A stretch of DNA of 64,000 nt, taken from JBBQRS01 sp038214535. GTDB lineage: Bacteria > Chloroflexota > Anaerolineae > CG2-30-64-16. Made by a program: the position numbers and the translations under genes. The stretch spans positions 1 to 64,000 of the forward strand of contig JBBQRS010000011.1 of assembly GCA_038214535.1 (NCBI GenBank), given 5' to 3'. Of this stretch, positions 54,623-64,000 are shown in pieces (the stretch's first letter is position 1; the number at the start of each line of letters is the position of its first letter). The notes below the pieces were generated by a model that worked only from the letters and a program-made list of their open reading frames with translations, was not told where the DNA came from and made no database searches.

Positions 54623-55780
54623 TCATGCTGCGCGCAATCCTTCTCTGACGTGGGTATCCGCGAAAGCCGATTCGTATACAGCGATGGTGCGTTGCGCCGT
54701 CTCTGCCCAGGTAAATCGCGCGGCCTGAATCAATCCCCGAACGCGCATTTGTGTGCGCAGTTCATCATCGGCAAGGACCCGCCGCATGGCGTCGGCCAGC
54801 GCATCGTCATCGTGTGGATCCACCAGCAGGGCGGCGTCACCTGCAACTTCGGGCAACGACGAAAGGTTCGACGTGATCACCGGCGTCCCACAGGCCATCG
54901 CCTCAAGCACCGGGAAGCCGAAGCCTTCATACAACGACGGGTACACGAAAAGATCCGCCCCGGCATACAATGCGGGCAGGTCATCCTCCTCGACGAATCC
55001 GGTCAACCGCACGCGCTCGCGACGACCGATCTCTTGCAAGGCATCTTCCACTGCGGCGTAGTCCCACCCCGGATTGCCCGCCAGCACAAGTTGATGTTTC
55101 GGAAAGTCATCGGCGATACGCGCAAAGGCGCGAATCAGCGTAGGCAACAATTTGCGTGGCTCGAGTTTCCCCACGTAGAGGATGTAAGGCGTTTCGATGC
55201 CGTAGCGGGCGGCTGGATGCGCGAACGTTCTCGCAGGTTGTGGCGTGAAGCGTGCGAGATCCACGCCCAGGTGCGTCACCGTCACGTTATCCCCCGCAAC
55301 ACCGAGCAGCTTGACGACATCCTGTTTTGTTGCCTCGGAAATCGCGATGATGCGCGCCGCGCGGTTCGCCGAAATTGGGATCAGCGAACGGAAGTACGCG
55401 CCTTTTGCGCGCGTATGGTGTTCCGGGGTCAAAAACCAGGTCATATCCAGGATCGAAACGACCGACGCGCAGGGCAGCCACGTGGGCGCGATGAACACCG
55501 GCGAATGTAGCACATCGAGCCTGAGCCGGCGTGCGAGCAGGGGCAGCGCTGTTTGTTCCCACAGCAGCCGCAGCGGGCGTACTGCGGTCAGCCCTTCGCA
55601 ACGGATGCGTGTGCATCCGGTTTCCGGCAGCAAGTCCCAGTTATCGGCGTTCGCCAGCAAGATGATCTCGTGTCCGCCCGGATTGCGCGCCAACGCACGT
55701 GACAACTCCAGGATGTAGCGTCCAGAACCCGCCATGCCCCGCGCCGCCGACAATGCAAATGTGTTGATGCCGATGCGCAA
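54623..55780 (-). CDS. Glycosyltransferase family 4
   Basis: 385-aa GT-B enzyme. N-terminal MRIGINTFALSAARGMAGSG, donor-site LEPRKLLPTLIRAF, and the EX7E signature in YPSLYEGFGFPVLEAMACG. A mannosyltransferase-like sequence, donor/acceptor unknown. Starts 3 nt after the acyltransferase stop. Confidence 0.92.
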   Translation of the reverse strand: MRIGINTFALSAARGMAGSGRYILELSRALARNPGGHEIILLANADNWDLLPETGCTRIRCEGLTAVRPLRLLWEQTALPLLARRLRLDVLHSPVFIAPTWLPCASVVSILDMTWFLTPEHHTRAKGAYFRSLIPISANRAARIIAISEATKQDVVKLLGVAGDNVTVTHLGVDLARFTPQPARTFAHPAARYGIETPYILYVGKLEPRKLLPTLIRAFARIADDFPKHQLVLAGNPGWDYAAVEDALQEIGRRERVRLTGFVEEDDLPALYAGADLFVYPSLYEGFGFPVLEAMACGTPVITSNLSSLPEVAGDAALLVDPHDDDALADAMRRVLADDELRTQMRVRGLIQAARFTWAETAQRTIAVYESAFADTHVREGLRAA

Positions 55781-55783
55781 TGC

Positions 55784-56482
55784 CTACGCCTCTTCTAACG
55801 CTTCGACGGTGCGACCTGCGGGATAACCGGGCCGCGGGCGGGTAAAATGCAGGGCCGACCGATCCAGCGCCTTCACGATACGGGCCGGGTTGCCGCCGAT
55901 AAGGACGAACTCTTCTTCAAAGCGTTTGGTGACCAGCGCGCCCATGCCGACGATACTGTTGGGCGCAATCGCCGCGCCCGGCGCAAACAGCGCGTGCGCC
56001 CCCACGTAACTGTTTTCGCCGATCATGATCGGTTCGGCAATAAGACGGTTGATACGGTAGTCAATGCCGTGCGTGTAAAAGCTGGAGTTGCGTCCCGCCA
56101 GCGTCACGCTGCGCTCGATGCGGAGCGGTGCCTGTACGTCGAAGAAATGCGGCCCGATGATGTAGGAGTCCTCCCCGATATGGAGGCTCGGCGCGGCATC
56201 TTTCACATCGACGCCGGCGCCAGCCGACCCGGTCACGAAGACGTTGCGATTCCCGATGTGGACTTTGTTCGCCAGTGTCAGCTCCGGGATGCGTTGGAAA
56301 CGGTTAAATCGTCCGATCACCACATCGTCCCCGATGGAGACCCTGCGGGCGTCTATCAGCGAGAGGCCAATGCGGACGTTGCGCCCGATCTGCCACCCGA
56401 AGAGCTTGCGATAGGATGGGATTTTCAGTACCGACGGCAGCAGGGCGATCAGCACAAGGAGCAAGAGTCGCAATCGTGTCAT
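55784..56482 (-). CDS. Left-handed beta-helix acyltransferase
   Basis: 232 aa. One N-terminal membrane helix (about 4-20) then hexapeptide repeats (IGDDVVIG, VHIGNRN, IGENSYVGAH) of the LbH/NodL-WbbJ type, ending NSIVGMGALVTKRF. Likely O-acetylates an EPS sugar. ATGA overlap with the acyltransferase-3 gene. Confidence 0.88.
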   Translation of the reverse strand: MTRLRLLLLVLIALLPSVLKIPSYRKLFGWQIGRNVRIGLSLIDARRVSIGDDVVIGRFNRFQRIPELTLANKVHIGNRNVFVTGSAGAGVDVKDAAPSLHIGEDSYIIGPHFFDVQAPLRIERSVTLAGRNSSFYTHGIDYRINRLIAEPIMIGENSYVGAHALFAPGAAIAPNSIVGMGALVTKRFEEEFVLIGGNPARIVKALDRSALHFTRPRPGYPAGRTVEALEEA

Positions 56483-57663
56483 GATGCCGCCGGGCCTGCA
56501 TTCACTTGCTCCGGTATAGGCGACAGGCCAGAAGGTTTACTACTGCCTACCAATGTTGCGCCGAGCGGGAAGCTGCTTAACCATCGCACGCTGATGGCGC
56601 TCAAGGCCAGCGTGATCATGAAGACCACGGGGTAAAAGAGCCAATCTGCCGGTGTAATCCCGACTCTGCGCAGGCCGGAAACTGCACCGAGGCGAAACAA
56701 CTCATGGATCAGATATATGCCGAACGAGTATCCGCCGAGCGATATCAAAAATTTCGATGAGCGACTCGTGCGACTGGCCGACCCATCGGCCCATCGGCTG
56801 AGCAAGAGCACAAACGCCATATAAAGCGCCGGTTCGACCAGTGTTGAGATGATGAAGTGCTGAGGCGGCGTCTGGTAGAAATCTCCATACTTCATGACTG
56901 CTGTGACCCAGGTCGCGACCGTGATTGCCGTCAGCGAGATTGCCACAACACACAGCCTGTTCGGATGTCGCAGCCATTGCTCGGCGCGCGTTCGGTTAAG
57001 CGCCGCGTAGATGCCTGCACAGAAGTAGAACAGATGCGACGGAAAGAATCGGTATCCTAAGATGAGCTTGCCCCAGTCCGGTTGGCTGCCATCCGGTTGC
57101 CACAGTAAGGTCAGGATATTCCACGCAAGTTGGGCAACCAGGGCGTATGCGAGTAGCCTTTCAGGATGGCCGGTCTCCTCGAAATGCGATGCAACGGCGA
57201 GGATGACGGGGAATAACAGGTAGAACTGAGCGATCAACGTGACGTACCACAGGTGATAGTGCGCGTTGCCGAACGAAAGGTCGAGCAGAATGCTGGTTGG
57301 GGTCAACGCTGCACCCCTCAACGCTGCAATGGCGAAGTACAGGGCCGAAAAGGCCAGGTACGGCGGCAGAAGCCTGGAGAAGCGACGACGATAGAACGCC
57401 ATGACGTCGTAGCGTGAGCGGAGCCTTCCATAGCGGCTAGCGAGAACGTAACCGGAAATGACAACGAATAGCGGGACCGCGTAATGCGCCACAACATCCA
57501 TCGTGATCACTGCTGTGGAAAGCCAGTTAACTGTTTGGATGGCAACAAACGAGGCTGACGTATGGATCGCGATGACCCCCAGAATGGCCCAGCCTCGGAG
57601 CCATTGCACTTCCTGGTTTTGACTCACTGCAGTGATGACACGGCTGGCGCGCTTTACGGTCAA
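56479..57663 (-). CDS. Acyltransferase 3 family membrane protein
   Basis: 394-aa OafA/YrhL-like O-acyltransferase with about 10 membrane helices. The first carries LRGWAILGVIAIHTSASF with the conserved His; SRYGRLRSRYDVMAFYRRR is the cytoplasmic basic loop and FYRRRFSRLLPPY the R-x10-type motif. Expected to acylate the EPS at the membrane. Confidence 0.9.
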   Translation of the reverse strand: MTVKRASRVITAVSQNQEVQWLRGWAILGVIAIHTSASFVAIQTVNWLSTAVITMDVVAHYAVPLFVVISGYVLASRYGRLRSRYDVMAFYRRRFSRLLPPYLAFSALYFAIAALRGAALTPTSILLDLSFGNAHYHLWYVTLIAQFYLLFPVILAVASHFEETGHPERLLAYALVAQLAWNILTLLWQPDGSQPDWGKLILGYRFFPSHLFYFCAGIYAALNRTRAEQWLRHPNRLCVVAISLTAITVATWVTAVMKYGDFYQTPPQHFIISTLVEPALYMAFVLLLSRWADGSASRTSRSSKFLISLGGYSFGIYLIHELFRLGAVSGLRRVGITPADWLFYPVVFMITLALSAISVRWLSSFPLGATLVGSSKPSGLSPIPEQVNAGPAAS

Positions 57664-57668
57664 CAGGG

Positions 57669-58832
57669 CTATCCCTTCTCAGCCAGAAGGCGTTCGTAGA
57701 GCGCCGCTGTGCTCTCGACCATCGTTTCGTAACTGAAGCGCGCGGCGGCCACTCCCGCCCCACCCTTCGCTCGCGCGTCATAAGCTGGGAGATCGGACAA
57801 GACCGCAATCAACGCCTCGGCGAACGCGGCCGGATCACGTGGCGAGGTTAGTAGCGCCGCCTGGTAATCCGCGATGACCTCCGGGATCGGCCCGACATTC
57901 GTCGAGACAATCGGCTTGCCCGCGGCCATCGCCTCCACGTTGACTTTGCCCATGCCCTCCCACAACGTGGGGTTGGCGAACAGATCGCTGGCGGCCAGGA
58001 CTGCCGCAATATCATTGCGTTGTCCGACGAATTTCAGGCTGCCGTTCAGCGCCAGGCTCGCGCCCAGCGTCTCCAACTCCGCCCGTAGCGGTCCGTCTCC
58101 TACGATCAGGAAATACACATTCGGTCGCTCGACGTGTATGCGCGCGGCAGCTTGCAGGAAGTCGGGTATGCCCTTCTGTTCCACCAACCGCCCGATGGCG
58201 CAAATGACCGGCGCGTCGGCGGGGAGGCCCAGCTCGCGGCGCGTTGTGGCTCTGTCTGTGGGGCTACGAAATGATTCCAGGTTCACCCCGCTGTAGATCG
58301 TCGTGATCTTGCCTGCCGGGATCTGTTCCTCGGCGATAGCGCGGCGACGGAGATCCTCCGAAACGGTGATGATCTGATCGCAGAAGAAGCGGCCCAGAGT
58401 CCATTCGACCGCATGATAGAGTGCCTTTTGGCGGCGAGGCGGCGCTTCATCGGGGTTCACACCCCGCAACACATCCGGCTGGAAGACGTGCATTGTCCAG
58501 ATGATCAGCGGGACGCCCGCCAACTGTGCGGCGATCCGCCCGTGAACGCCGGCTCGTGCGCCGTGCAAATGGACGATCGTGAATTGCCCGCGGCGCATTA
58601 CCTCGATGAGCCGGACGACTGCGGCGGGATCGAAACGCCGACGCATCTCAACCGGGGTGCAGGGTGTCCCTGATCGGTGGGCCTCTTCCACCAACGGCCC
58701 CGCCGGCTCGGTCGCCAACGTTTGGGCATACCGGCGCGCATCCAGGCCGGTTAGGAGCGCCATGATGTCGGTCTGCTCACCGCCCAACACGGCCCTCTCT
58801 GTCACGCGAAGCAGCCGAATCGCGTCAGACAA
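57669..58832 (-). CDS. Glycosyltransferase family 4
   Basis: About 387 aa from TTG 58832, which overlaps the stop of the upstream GT (TTGTCTGA); the open frame extends to 58937 but residues before LSDAIRLLRVTERA look non-coding. GT-B: VLGGEQ, VHLHGARAGVHGRIA, IGRLVEQKGIPDFL, NPTLWEGMGKVNVEAMAAG (EX7E). Substrate unknown. Confidence 0.9.
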   Translation of the reverse strand: MSDAIRLLRVTERAVLGGEQTDIMALLTGLDARRYAQTLATEPAGPLVEEAHRSGTPCTPVEMRRRFDPAAVVRLIEVMRRGQFTIVHLHGARAGVHGRIAAQLAGVPLIIWTMHVFQPDVLRGVNPDEAPPRRQKALYHAVEWTLGRFFCDQIITVSEDLRRRAIAEEQIPAGKITTIYSGVNLESFRSPTDRATTRRELGLPADAPVICAIGRLVEQKGIPDFLQAAARIHVERPNVYFLIVGDGPLRAELETLGASLALNGSLKFVGQRNDIAAVLAASDLFANPTLWEGMGKVNVEAMAAGKPIVSTNVGPIPEVIADYQAALLTSPRDPAAFAEALIAVLSDLPAYDARAKGGAGVAAARFSYETMVESTAALYERLLAEKG

Positions 58833-60045
58833 TGCGTCGCCCCATCGCCGCGCCGTAGACGGCTTCATAGCGCCCCACGATTTCCTCCCAGCCGAAACCA
58901 TTCGCATATTGGCGGCAACGTGCGCGCAGTGCATCACTCTCAGCGTGCGCCGCGTCCTGCCCGCACCGGATCGCGTCGGCCAGCGCCGGGGGTTCTACGG
59001 CGGCGGCGAGGAAACGGCGATCGAAGCTCCCCAGCAACTCGGCGGTGCTGCCTACCGGCGTCCCGATGACCGGCGTCCCGCAGGCCAGCGCCTCCAGGGT
59101 GATGAGGCCGAAGCCCTCGAGCGCCAGCGTCGGCAAGACGAACAGGTCGGCGGCCTGGTAGTAAGCGGGCAGTTCGTCGTCGGGGATGAAGCCGGTGAAG
59201 CGCGTGCAACCGCCGATGCCCAGCGCCTCGGCCTGCGCCCGAAGCGACCCGGCCAGTGGGCCGCCTCCGCCGATCACCAGCGTGATCTGCCGTCCTTCAT
59301 CCCGCAACAGGGCGACAGCCTCTAGCAGATTCTCGATGCCCATGCGCGGCACCAGGCGTCGCACCGAAAACAGCACGTCGCCTTCTGCGGGCAGGCCCAG
59401 CCCGCGGCGTGTGGCCTGCCGATCCACCGCCGGATGAAAACGCGCCAGGTCCACCCCGCCAGGAATGAGATCTGCCCGGGCGGCGACCTTCTGAGACACC
59501 AGCTCGCGTACCTGGCCTTGCGAATAGCCGCTGAGCAGGATAATTCGGTCCGCATCGCGCAGCAGTTGGCGCTGCCACGCGGCCAGCCCCAGGCAAAGCC
59601 CGCGCACGTAGGATTGATAGGTGGCCTTGCGCGCGCCCTGCAATGGTTTTGCGCTCAACTCGGTGCGCATCTCATCGCCCCAGGGGCCATAGAAAGAAGC
59701 CACGGTCGGGATGCGCGCGTGGCGCGCTGCGCGTTGTGCGCCCGGCCCGATCAGCGGCAGATGAATGTGCAGCAGGTCGTAATCATCCTCACGTAATGCC
59801 TGGGATGCGGCGCGATAACCTTCTTTGTAGGCGAGTGGATATGTGCTGAGGCGTCCGCGCAGCGGGATCCGCCGGACGCGCGCGCCGCCGATCTCTTCTT
59901 CCGCAGGCAACTCAGCATCGCGCTCGAAGGTCAGCACCGTGACCCGGTGGCCGTGTGCGGCCAGGCGACGCGAGGTCTCGTAAATGACCCGCGAAGAGCC
60001 GCCCGGATGGGGCAGATAGTGATCGGTGGCGAGTAAAATCTTCAT
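58825..60045 (-). CDS. Glycosyltransferase family 4
   Basis: 406-aa GT-B enzyme: DHYLPHPGGSSRVIYE at the N-terminus, RRLVPRMGIENLLEAV at the donor site and LPTLALEGFGLITLEALACG (EX7E). ATGA overlap with the following membrane polymerase gene on the 5' side. Substrate unknown. Confidence 0.92.
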   Translation of the reverse strand: MKILLATDHYLPHPGGSSRVIYETSRRLAAHGHRVTVLTFERDAELPAEEEIGGARVRRIPLRGRLSTYPLAYKEGYRAASQALREDDYDLLHIHLPLIGPGAQRAARHARIPTVASFYGPWGDEMRTELSAKPLQGARKATYQSYVRGLCLGLAAWQRQLLRDADRIILLSGYSQGQVRELVSQKVAARADLIPGGVDLARFHPAVDRQATRRGLGLPAEGDVLFSVRRLVPRMGIENLLEAVALLRDEGRQITLVIGGGGPLAGSLRAQAEALGIGGCTRFTGFIPDDELPAYYQAADLFVLPTLALEGFGLITLEALACGTPVIGTPVGSTAELLGSFDRRFLAAAVEPPALADAIRCGQDAAHAESDALRARCRQYANGFGWEEIVGRYEAVYGAAMGRRIV

Positions 60046-61538
60046 GTGGAATGCGGGGTCGGGCGAGCAAGTTTCGTTGACGCGGCAATCCGATCGAGGC
60101 TCATGATCAGTCCGACGAACGCCCAGAAATAGAGGTCAACCACCGGATAGGCCTGGGTGGAACTGCTCACGAAGTTGCTGAAGGTCATGATTGCCAGATA
60201 GCCCAGCAGCCCGGCGGCCATGATCTTGAACGGCCCATCGGCGAGACGCCGATAGCTGCGCAATCCTTCGCGCCAGATGACAATGTGAAGGATGGCGTAC
60301 AGCAGATAACCGGCCGCCCCGGTCTGCGTACCGATGGCAAGGGCCATCGTTTCGCTGGATGTCACCGGGAAGCCATTCCAGTAGCACGTGTAAGGCGGTT
60401 CGGGTTGTTTGGTGAGGCGTGCTAGGAGGTCCGCCGCATCCTTCATGCTGCCCACGCCGCAGCCCAGCGGCATTTCTACGAACACCATGCGATGCCCCCA
60501 GTAATAGATAGATGTGCGCTCTACATAACTGCGGTCTTCGCTGGTGAAGCTCCAGCTCAACGTATCGCGCGCCGCGGGAGTGGCGAAGCCGATAAATAGG
60601 ATGACCGCAAGTGCAATGAGCGCGATGATTTGAATGCGGCTGCGTTTCATGGTCAGGATGCCTATGACGAGCAACCCGATCGCCGCGCCGATCCAACCGA
60701 TCCGGCTGAGTGTGAGGGGCAACACACCGATCAGCAAACCGGCGATCCCGATGGCGAGCCAGCGACGCCAGCCCGATTCCGCCAGCGCCAACGCTGCGGC
60801 GAGCACAAGCATCAGTGACAGATACAGCGAGAATACGACCGAGTGCGTAAACGTCGAGAAGACGCGAAAACTGCCGTTACGCAGGCTTACGAAGCTCTGC
60901 TGGCCCTCGATGGTAATGGCGATATTTTTCTGATCGTGCAGGGTGACGTATTGCCAGAGACCGTAAAGCGCCGTCACAGCCGCCACCAACACCACCAGCC
61001 ACAGCACGCGCCGCAACTGGCTGCGCGTGGGCGCGTTGTTCGTGACCAGGAAATAGATCGGCACGTAGAGGATCAAGACTTTGAGTCCGACTACCCCCCG
61101 CATCAACGACGGCGCACGCAGCACTTGCAGGGCGAGCAAGGCCATAAACAACACGAGCCAGACATCCAACGGTGTGCGTACCCAGCGCCGCCGCTCGACC
61201 AGCACTCGCAGACTCCACACAGCGACCAGCAGCAACGCAAAAACATCTTTAGAGAGTGACTGAAGCGTCGATGCGCCGGCAAACCGTAAGGCCGGCGCGA
61301 AGGGCGCATAGCTCAACAGCGCCGGGAGGCTCAGCCACGGGAAGTAGGCCAGCGGGGCCAGCGCCAACAGGGGACCGGCCAGCAACGCCACGCGCCTGAA
61401 CGACGTGTGCAACGCGAAGGGCAGCGCCGCCTCGATTGCCAATAGTGCAGCGATCACGGCCGCCAGCCGGCGCGATACGCCGCGCCCGCCTGCCGGATGG
61501 AGCCACCCTCCCGCGCCGAAAGGCGTGACGTTTCTCAC
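60042..61538 (-). CDS. O-antigen ligase/polymerase-like membrane protein
   Basis: 498 aa with about 11 hydrophobic segments and a large C-terminal loop (TSIYYWGHRMVFVEMPLGCG, LARLTKQPEPPYTCYWNG). Wzy/WaaL-type; second such protein in the locus, so one may polymerise and the other ligate. ATGA overlaps both ends. Confidence 0.85.
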   Translation of the reverse strand: MRNVTPFGAGGWLHPAGGRGVSRRLAAVIAALLAIEAALPFALHTSFRRVALLAGPLLALAPLAYFPWLSLPALLSYAPFAPALRFAGASTLQSLSKDVFALLLVAVWSLRVLVERRRWVRTPLDVWLVLFMALLALQVLRAPSLMRGVVGLKVLILYVPIYFLVTNNAPTRSQLRRVLWLVVLVAAVTALYGLWQYVTLHDQKNIAITIEGQQSFVSLRNGSFRVFSTFTHSVVFSLYLSLMLVLAAALALAESGWRRWLAIGIAGLLIGVLPLTLSRIGWIGAAIGLLVIGILTMKRSRIQIIALIALAVILFIGFATPAARDTLSWSFTSEDRSYVERTSIYYWGHRMVFVEMPLGCGVGSMKDAADLLARLTKQPEPPYTCYWNGFPVTSSETMALAIGTQTGAAGYLLYAILHIVIWREGLRSYRRLADGPFKIMAAGLLGYLAIMTFSNFVSSSTQAYPVVDLYFWAFVGLIMSLDRIAASTKLARPTPHST

Positions 61539-62518
61539 CGGATGCCCCTGCCGTCGGTCTGCACCAACCGCGAGACCCTGAGCTTCGCCAGTGCATCGCG
61601 TTTCGCCGCCATGCTCACGCCGAGCAGACGGATGAATTCAACGTCGCGCTCGGCGCGCAATCGCCCGATGTAGGTACGCGCGAAGACGGCCAACCCCATC
61701 TCGGGGTAGTCTCCCCACACTACGTTGTATATTAGGAACACACTGCGTCGCCAACCCTTCAGGTGCTTAGCCTGACATAACGTGAGATTGTGATTTGCCG
61801 CGCGCACAAAATCGCTGTTGAGCGTATCGGGCCGGGCTGCCTGATAGTGGTAATGATCAACGACGATGTCTGGGTCAAACACGAGGCGCATTCCCGATGC
61901 CCGTATGCCGAGGCAGAGATCCAGTTCCCAGTGCCACCGTCCGCCGGGAATCAACCTGCTGTCCAGCGACTGATAGCAATATTTGCGACAGCTCATGTTG
62001 ACGCCCTTCAGTACGTCCACATCTACAACCTGCGGGTAGCTGAGATGATGATTTCCATGTACCCGGCCAAACCAGGTGATCGTCCCCACGCAGTCGGTCG
62101 GGCCGTCAATCACGCCGCCCTCGCGCGTGTGGATGAAGTCGCGTCCTCCGACCCCACCGACGGTCGGATCGGCATAATACGGCTCGATGCGCGCCAGCCA
62201 GTCGGGATACGGCTCGGCGTCGTCGTTCGTGAAGACGATGATCTCACCGGCGCTTGCCGCCACGCCCCGATCAGTCTGTTCGGTCACACTGGGGGTTGGG
62301 CTTTCCACCCACAGGCAATCAATGACGTTTATCTGATTGAACGCTTCAACCACCGCACGGGTCTCAGTGTCGCCCTGCACACCAGCCAGCACAATTTGAT
62401 CGGGAAGGCGCGTCTGCCGCGCCACTGCGGCAAGGCAATTTCGCAGCAACTCTGGCCGGTTGTAGGTGACAATCACCACGCTCATCCGCAACGTCGGCGC
62501 GACCGTATCCGCGATCAT
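61535..62518 (-). CDS. Glycosyltransferase family 2
   Basis: 327-aa GT-A enzyme: MSVVIVTYNRPELLRNCL, EIIVFTNDDAEPYPDW (metal-binding DDAE), GVGGRDFIH and a C-terminal helix region. Acceptor unknown. ATGA overlaps with neighbours. Confidence 0.92.
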   Translation of the reverse strand: MIADTVAPTLRMSVVIVTYNRPELLRNCLAAVARQTRLPDQIVLAGVQGDTETRAVVEAFNQINVIDCLWVESPTPSVTEQTDRGVAASAGEIIVFTNDDAEPYPDWLARIEPYYADPTVGGVGGRDFIHTREGGVIDGPTDCVGTITWFGRVHGNHHLSYPQVVDVDVLKGVNMSCRKYCYQSLDSRLIPGGRWHWELDLCLGIRASGMRLVFDPDIVVDHYHYQAARPDTLNSDFVRAANHNLTLCQAKHLKGWRRSVFLIYNVVWGDYPEMGLAVFARTYIGRLRAERDVEFIRLLGVSMAAKRDALAKLRVSRLVQTDGRGIR

Positions 62519-63720
62519 GTGACAGGCTCCAGTCGAGGTGATGTCGTGGGCATTTTGCCGTTAATCAGCGCGCGCATCGTGTTGGCCGAAGCCGCCCAAC
62601 TGAACTGGCTGCCCGTCCACGTTCGTCCAGCCGCTGCCATGCGCGCCCGCGTTGCCTCGTCGGCGATCAGCAGCGTCAGCGCGTCGGTCAGCGCCGCGTC
62701 GTTGGTATCCTCAAGGATCAGCCCCGTCTCGCCGTGGCGGATCACCTCCGGCACGCCGCCGGTGCGCACCCCGATCACCGGGACGCCGTGCGCCATCGCT
62801 TCGAGAAAGACGAACCCGAACGACTCATAGTGTGACGGCAGGGCGAAGACGTCGGATGCGGCATAGGCGCAATGCAACTCCGCCTCGGAGACCGGCCCGG
62901 TGTAGCGAATGGCGCTCGCCACGCCGCACTCTTCGGCCAGTTGCGCCAGCCGCTCCGCTTCCAGGTTGCGCCCCACCAGCAACAGCACGACATCGCGGCC
63001 GGTGCGCCGCCGCACTTCGGGCAGGGCGCGGATCAGCCGGTCGGTGCCCTTGAACGCGGAGAGCCGCGCCACGTGCGAAATTACGCCGCGGCCGCCCAGA
63101 TCAAAGCGCCGCCGAAAGTCCGCGAGCATCTCCGGTGAGACGGGCAGCGCCTCGATGCCGGGGTAGACCACGCTGATCTTCTGCGGCGCAATGCCGCCAT
63201 CGTGGATGATCTGCTCCCTTTCGTGCTCCGAATAGGTCAGCAGCCGGTCGCTGTACCCTGCGACGCGCAGTTGCAGCCGCGCCCGCCACGGATCGAGTCG
63301 GTGTGGCGCAAGGTGCGCGTGATACGCGGTGCGATACAGGACGGTCGTCCGGCGCTTCAGTTTGATCAGCGCCGGTAACACGGTGAGCGGCCAGCCGACG
63401 TTGAAGAAGATCACCCCGTCCGGGTCGGCAGCCATGATCGCGTCGCTCAGCCCCGGCAGGTAGAGCGGCGGATTCGCCGGGTGAAAATTGCGCACCCGCG
63501 AGCGCCATTTGCCCTCCAGCCGCACGATGCGCAGCCCCACCGGTAATTCATAAGTGAGCAGTTGCGCCAGGTTTACACGCCCTTCGGGGAACTCATCATA
63601 GGTCGTCACGAACGTGACCCGGTCCCCCAGCGCAATCAGTTCGCGCGCCAGATAGAGCATATCCTTCTGGATGCCGCCCGGCACCGGGCCGAAGTGTGGG
63701 CTGACCATCACGATGTTCAT
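62515..63720 (-). CDS. Glycosyltransferase family 4
   Basis: 401-aa GT-B enzyme: SPHFGPVPGGIQKDMLYLA at the N-terminus, LSAFKGTDRLIRALPEV at the donor site and LPSHYESFGFVFLEAMAHG (EX7E). ATGA overlap with the flippase gene. Confidence 0.92.
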   Translation of the reverse strand: MNIVMVSPHFGPVPGGIQKDMLYLARELIALGDRVTFVTTYDEFPEGRVNLAQLLTYELPVGLRIVRLEGKWRSRVRNFHPANPPLYLPGLSDAIMAADPDGVIFFNVGWPLTVLPALIKLKRRTTVLYRTAYHAHLAPHRLDPWRARLQLRVAGYSDRLLTYSEHEREQIIHDGGIAPQKISVVYPGIEALPVSPEMLADFRRRFDLGGRGVISHVARLSAFKGTDRLIRALPEVRRRTGRDVVLLLVGRNLEAERLAQLAEECGVASAIRYTGPVSEAELHCAYAASDVFALPSHYESFGFVFLEAMAHGVPVIGVRTGGVPEVIRHGETGLILEDTNDAALTDALTLLIADEATRARMAAAGRTWTGSQFSWAASANTMRALINGKMPTTSPRLEPVT

Positions 63721-64000
63721 GGGAGCGCCGCCGGGGAGCGTTTCTGGAACAAGGCCGCGAACCTGCCCGCCGGCGGGAAAAGGTGCGAGATGACCACCTG
63801 TTCCTCCTCATTGAGAGGCTTGAGGAGGAACAGCGCTGCCACGAAGAGCGAACCGTAGAGGGCTACCTGCGCGATGAACCATCCCCACGTTCCACCGGGC
63901 AAGACCAGCGCGCCGGCCGCGCCCAGCGCTGACGCCGCCAGCACCTTGAACAGGAAAGACCAGGGATATGAGAGCGAAAAACGGGTGATGACCATGCGCG
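63717..64000 (-). CDS. C-terminal end of a polysaccharide flippase (Wzx/MATE-like), cut by the window edge
   Basis: The frame is open to the window edge, so only about the last 94 residues are present: two membrane helices (FLFKVLAASALGAAGALVLP, FIAQVALYGSLFVAALFLL) then a cytoplasmic KPLNEEEQVVISHLFPPAGR tail, the usual ending of polysaccharide-biosynthesis flippases. The Met at 63995 is unlikely to be the true start. Confidence 0.7.
   Translation of the reverse strand, partial: RMVITRFSLSYPWSFLFKVLAASALGAAGALVLPGGTWGWFIAQVALYGSLFVAALFLLKPLNEEEQVVISHLFPPAGRFAALFQKRSPAALP

Overview
The window is high-GC, gene-dense bacterial chromosome. It most likely comes from a Chloroflexota (Anaerolineae-like) genome. 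That placement is inference from gene style: large secreted SdrD/tandem-95 proteins, a secreted BNR-type protein ending in an FLPII-type tail, a DUF362 protein beside a NapH/NapG-like polyferredoxin, a T-box on an ileS operon, and an N-terminal Cys/His module typical of proteins from that phylum. No 16S or tRNA gene is present to settle it.

Layout. 0.1-2.1 kb (minus): a MacB/LolD-like ABC ATPase and FtsX-type permease. 2.3-8.3 kb (plus): two YIP1-like membrane proteins, a frameshifted TAXI-type binding protein, a Tat lipoprotein of the DUF362 family and a NapH-NapG fusion ferredoxin. 8.3-12.6 kb: housekeeping genes (P-loop kinase; rplU-rpmA-rpmE with a strong promoter and structured leader; tdk; dksA-like-lspA-rluD on minus). 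12.9-14.1 kb: a BNR-type secreted protein broken by three frameshifts. 14.2-19.6 kb (minus): an isoleucine T-box leader driving alaX-like, an EEP-family protein and ileS.

19.65-23.8 kb (minus) is the most interesting part: a lasso-peptide locus. It holds an asparagine-synthase-like macrolactam cyclase, an unannotated 54-aa precursor (leader motif YxxPxLxxxGxxxxxT; predicted 17-aa core GGTAMGTLDSINTKTKI with Gly1 and Asp9 positioned for a 9-residue ring), an HPr-kinase-like enzyme, and a PRMT-like methyltransferase with a PqqD-like tail. The two genes needed to cut the leader, the PqqD-like RRE (B1) and the transglutaminase-like protease (B2), are not next to it. They lie about 17 kb away at 40.4-41.2 kb, at the distal end of an exopolysaccharide (EPS) operon.

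Between the two halves are three giant secreted proteins (23.85-40.0 kb): a 2529-aa SdrD-B protein with a gingipain-type (C25) protease domain, and two paralogous M28 metallopeptidases carrying 3 and 9 tandem-95 repeats. 41.2-64 kb (minus) is a long EPS operon: Wzc-like kinase, D-glycero-D-manno-heptose genes (gmhA, hddA-like), two phosphoglycosyltransferases (one lacking the catalytic Asp-Glu pair), epimerases, many GT4/GT2 enzymes, acyltransferases, two O-antigen ligase/polymerase proteins and the end of a flippase. It also contains an NTP_transf_5 protein of the kind found in paeninodin-type lasso clusters. All genes from 14.2 to 64 kb are on the minus strand, so EPS, lasso and surface-protease functions may be co-expressed; this is inference.
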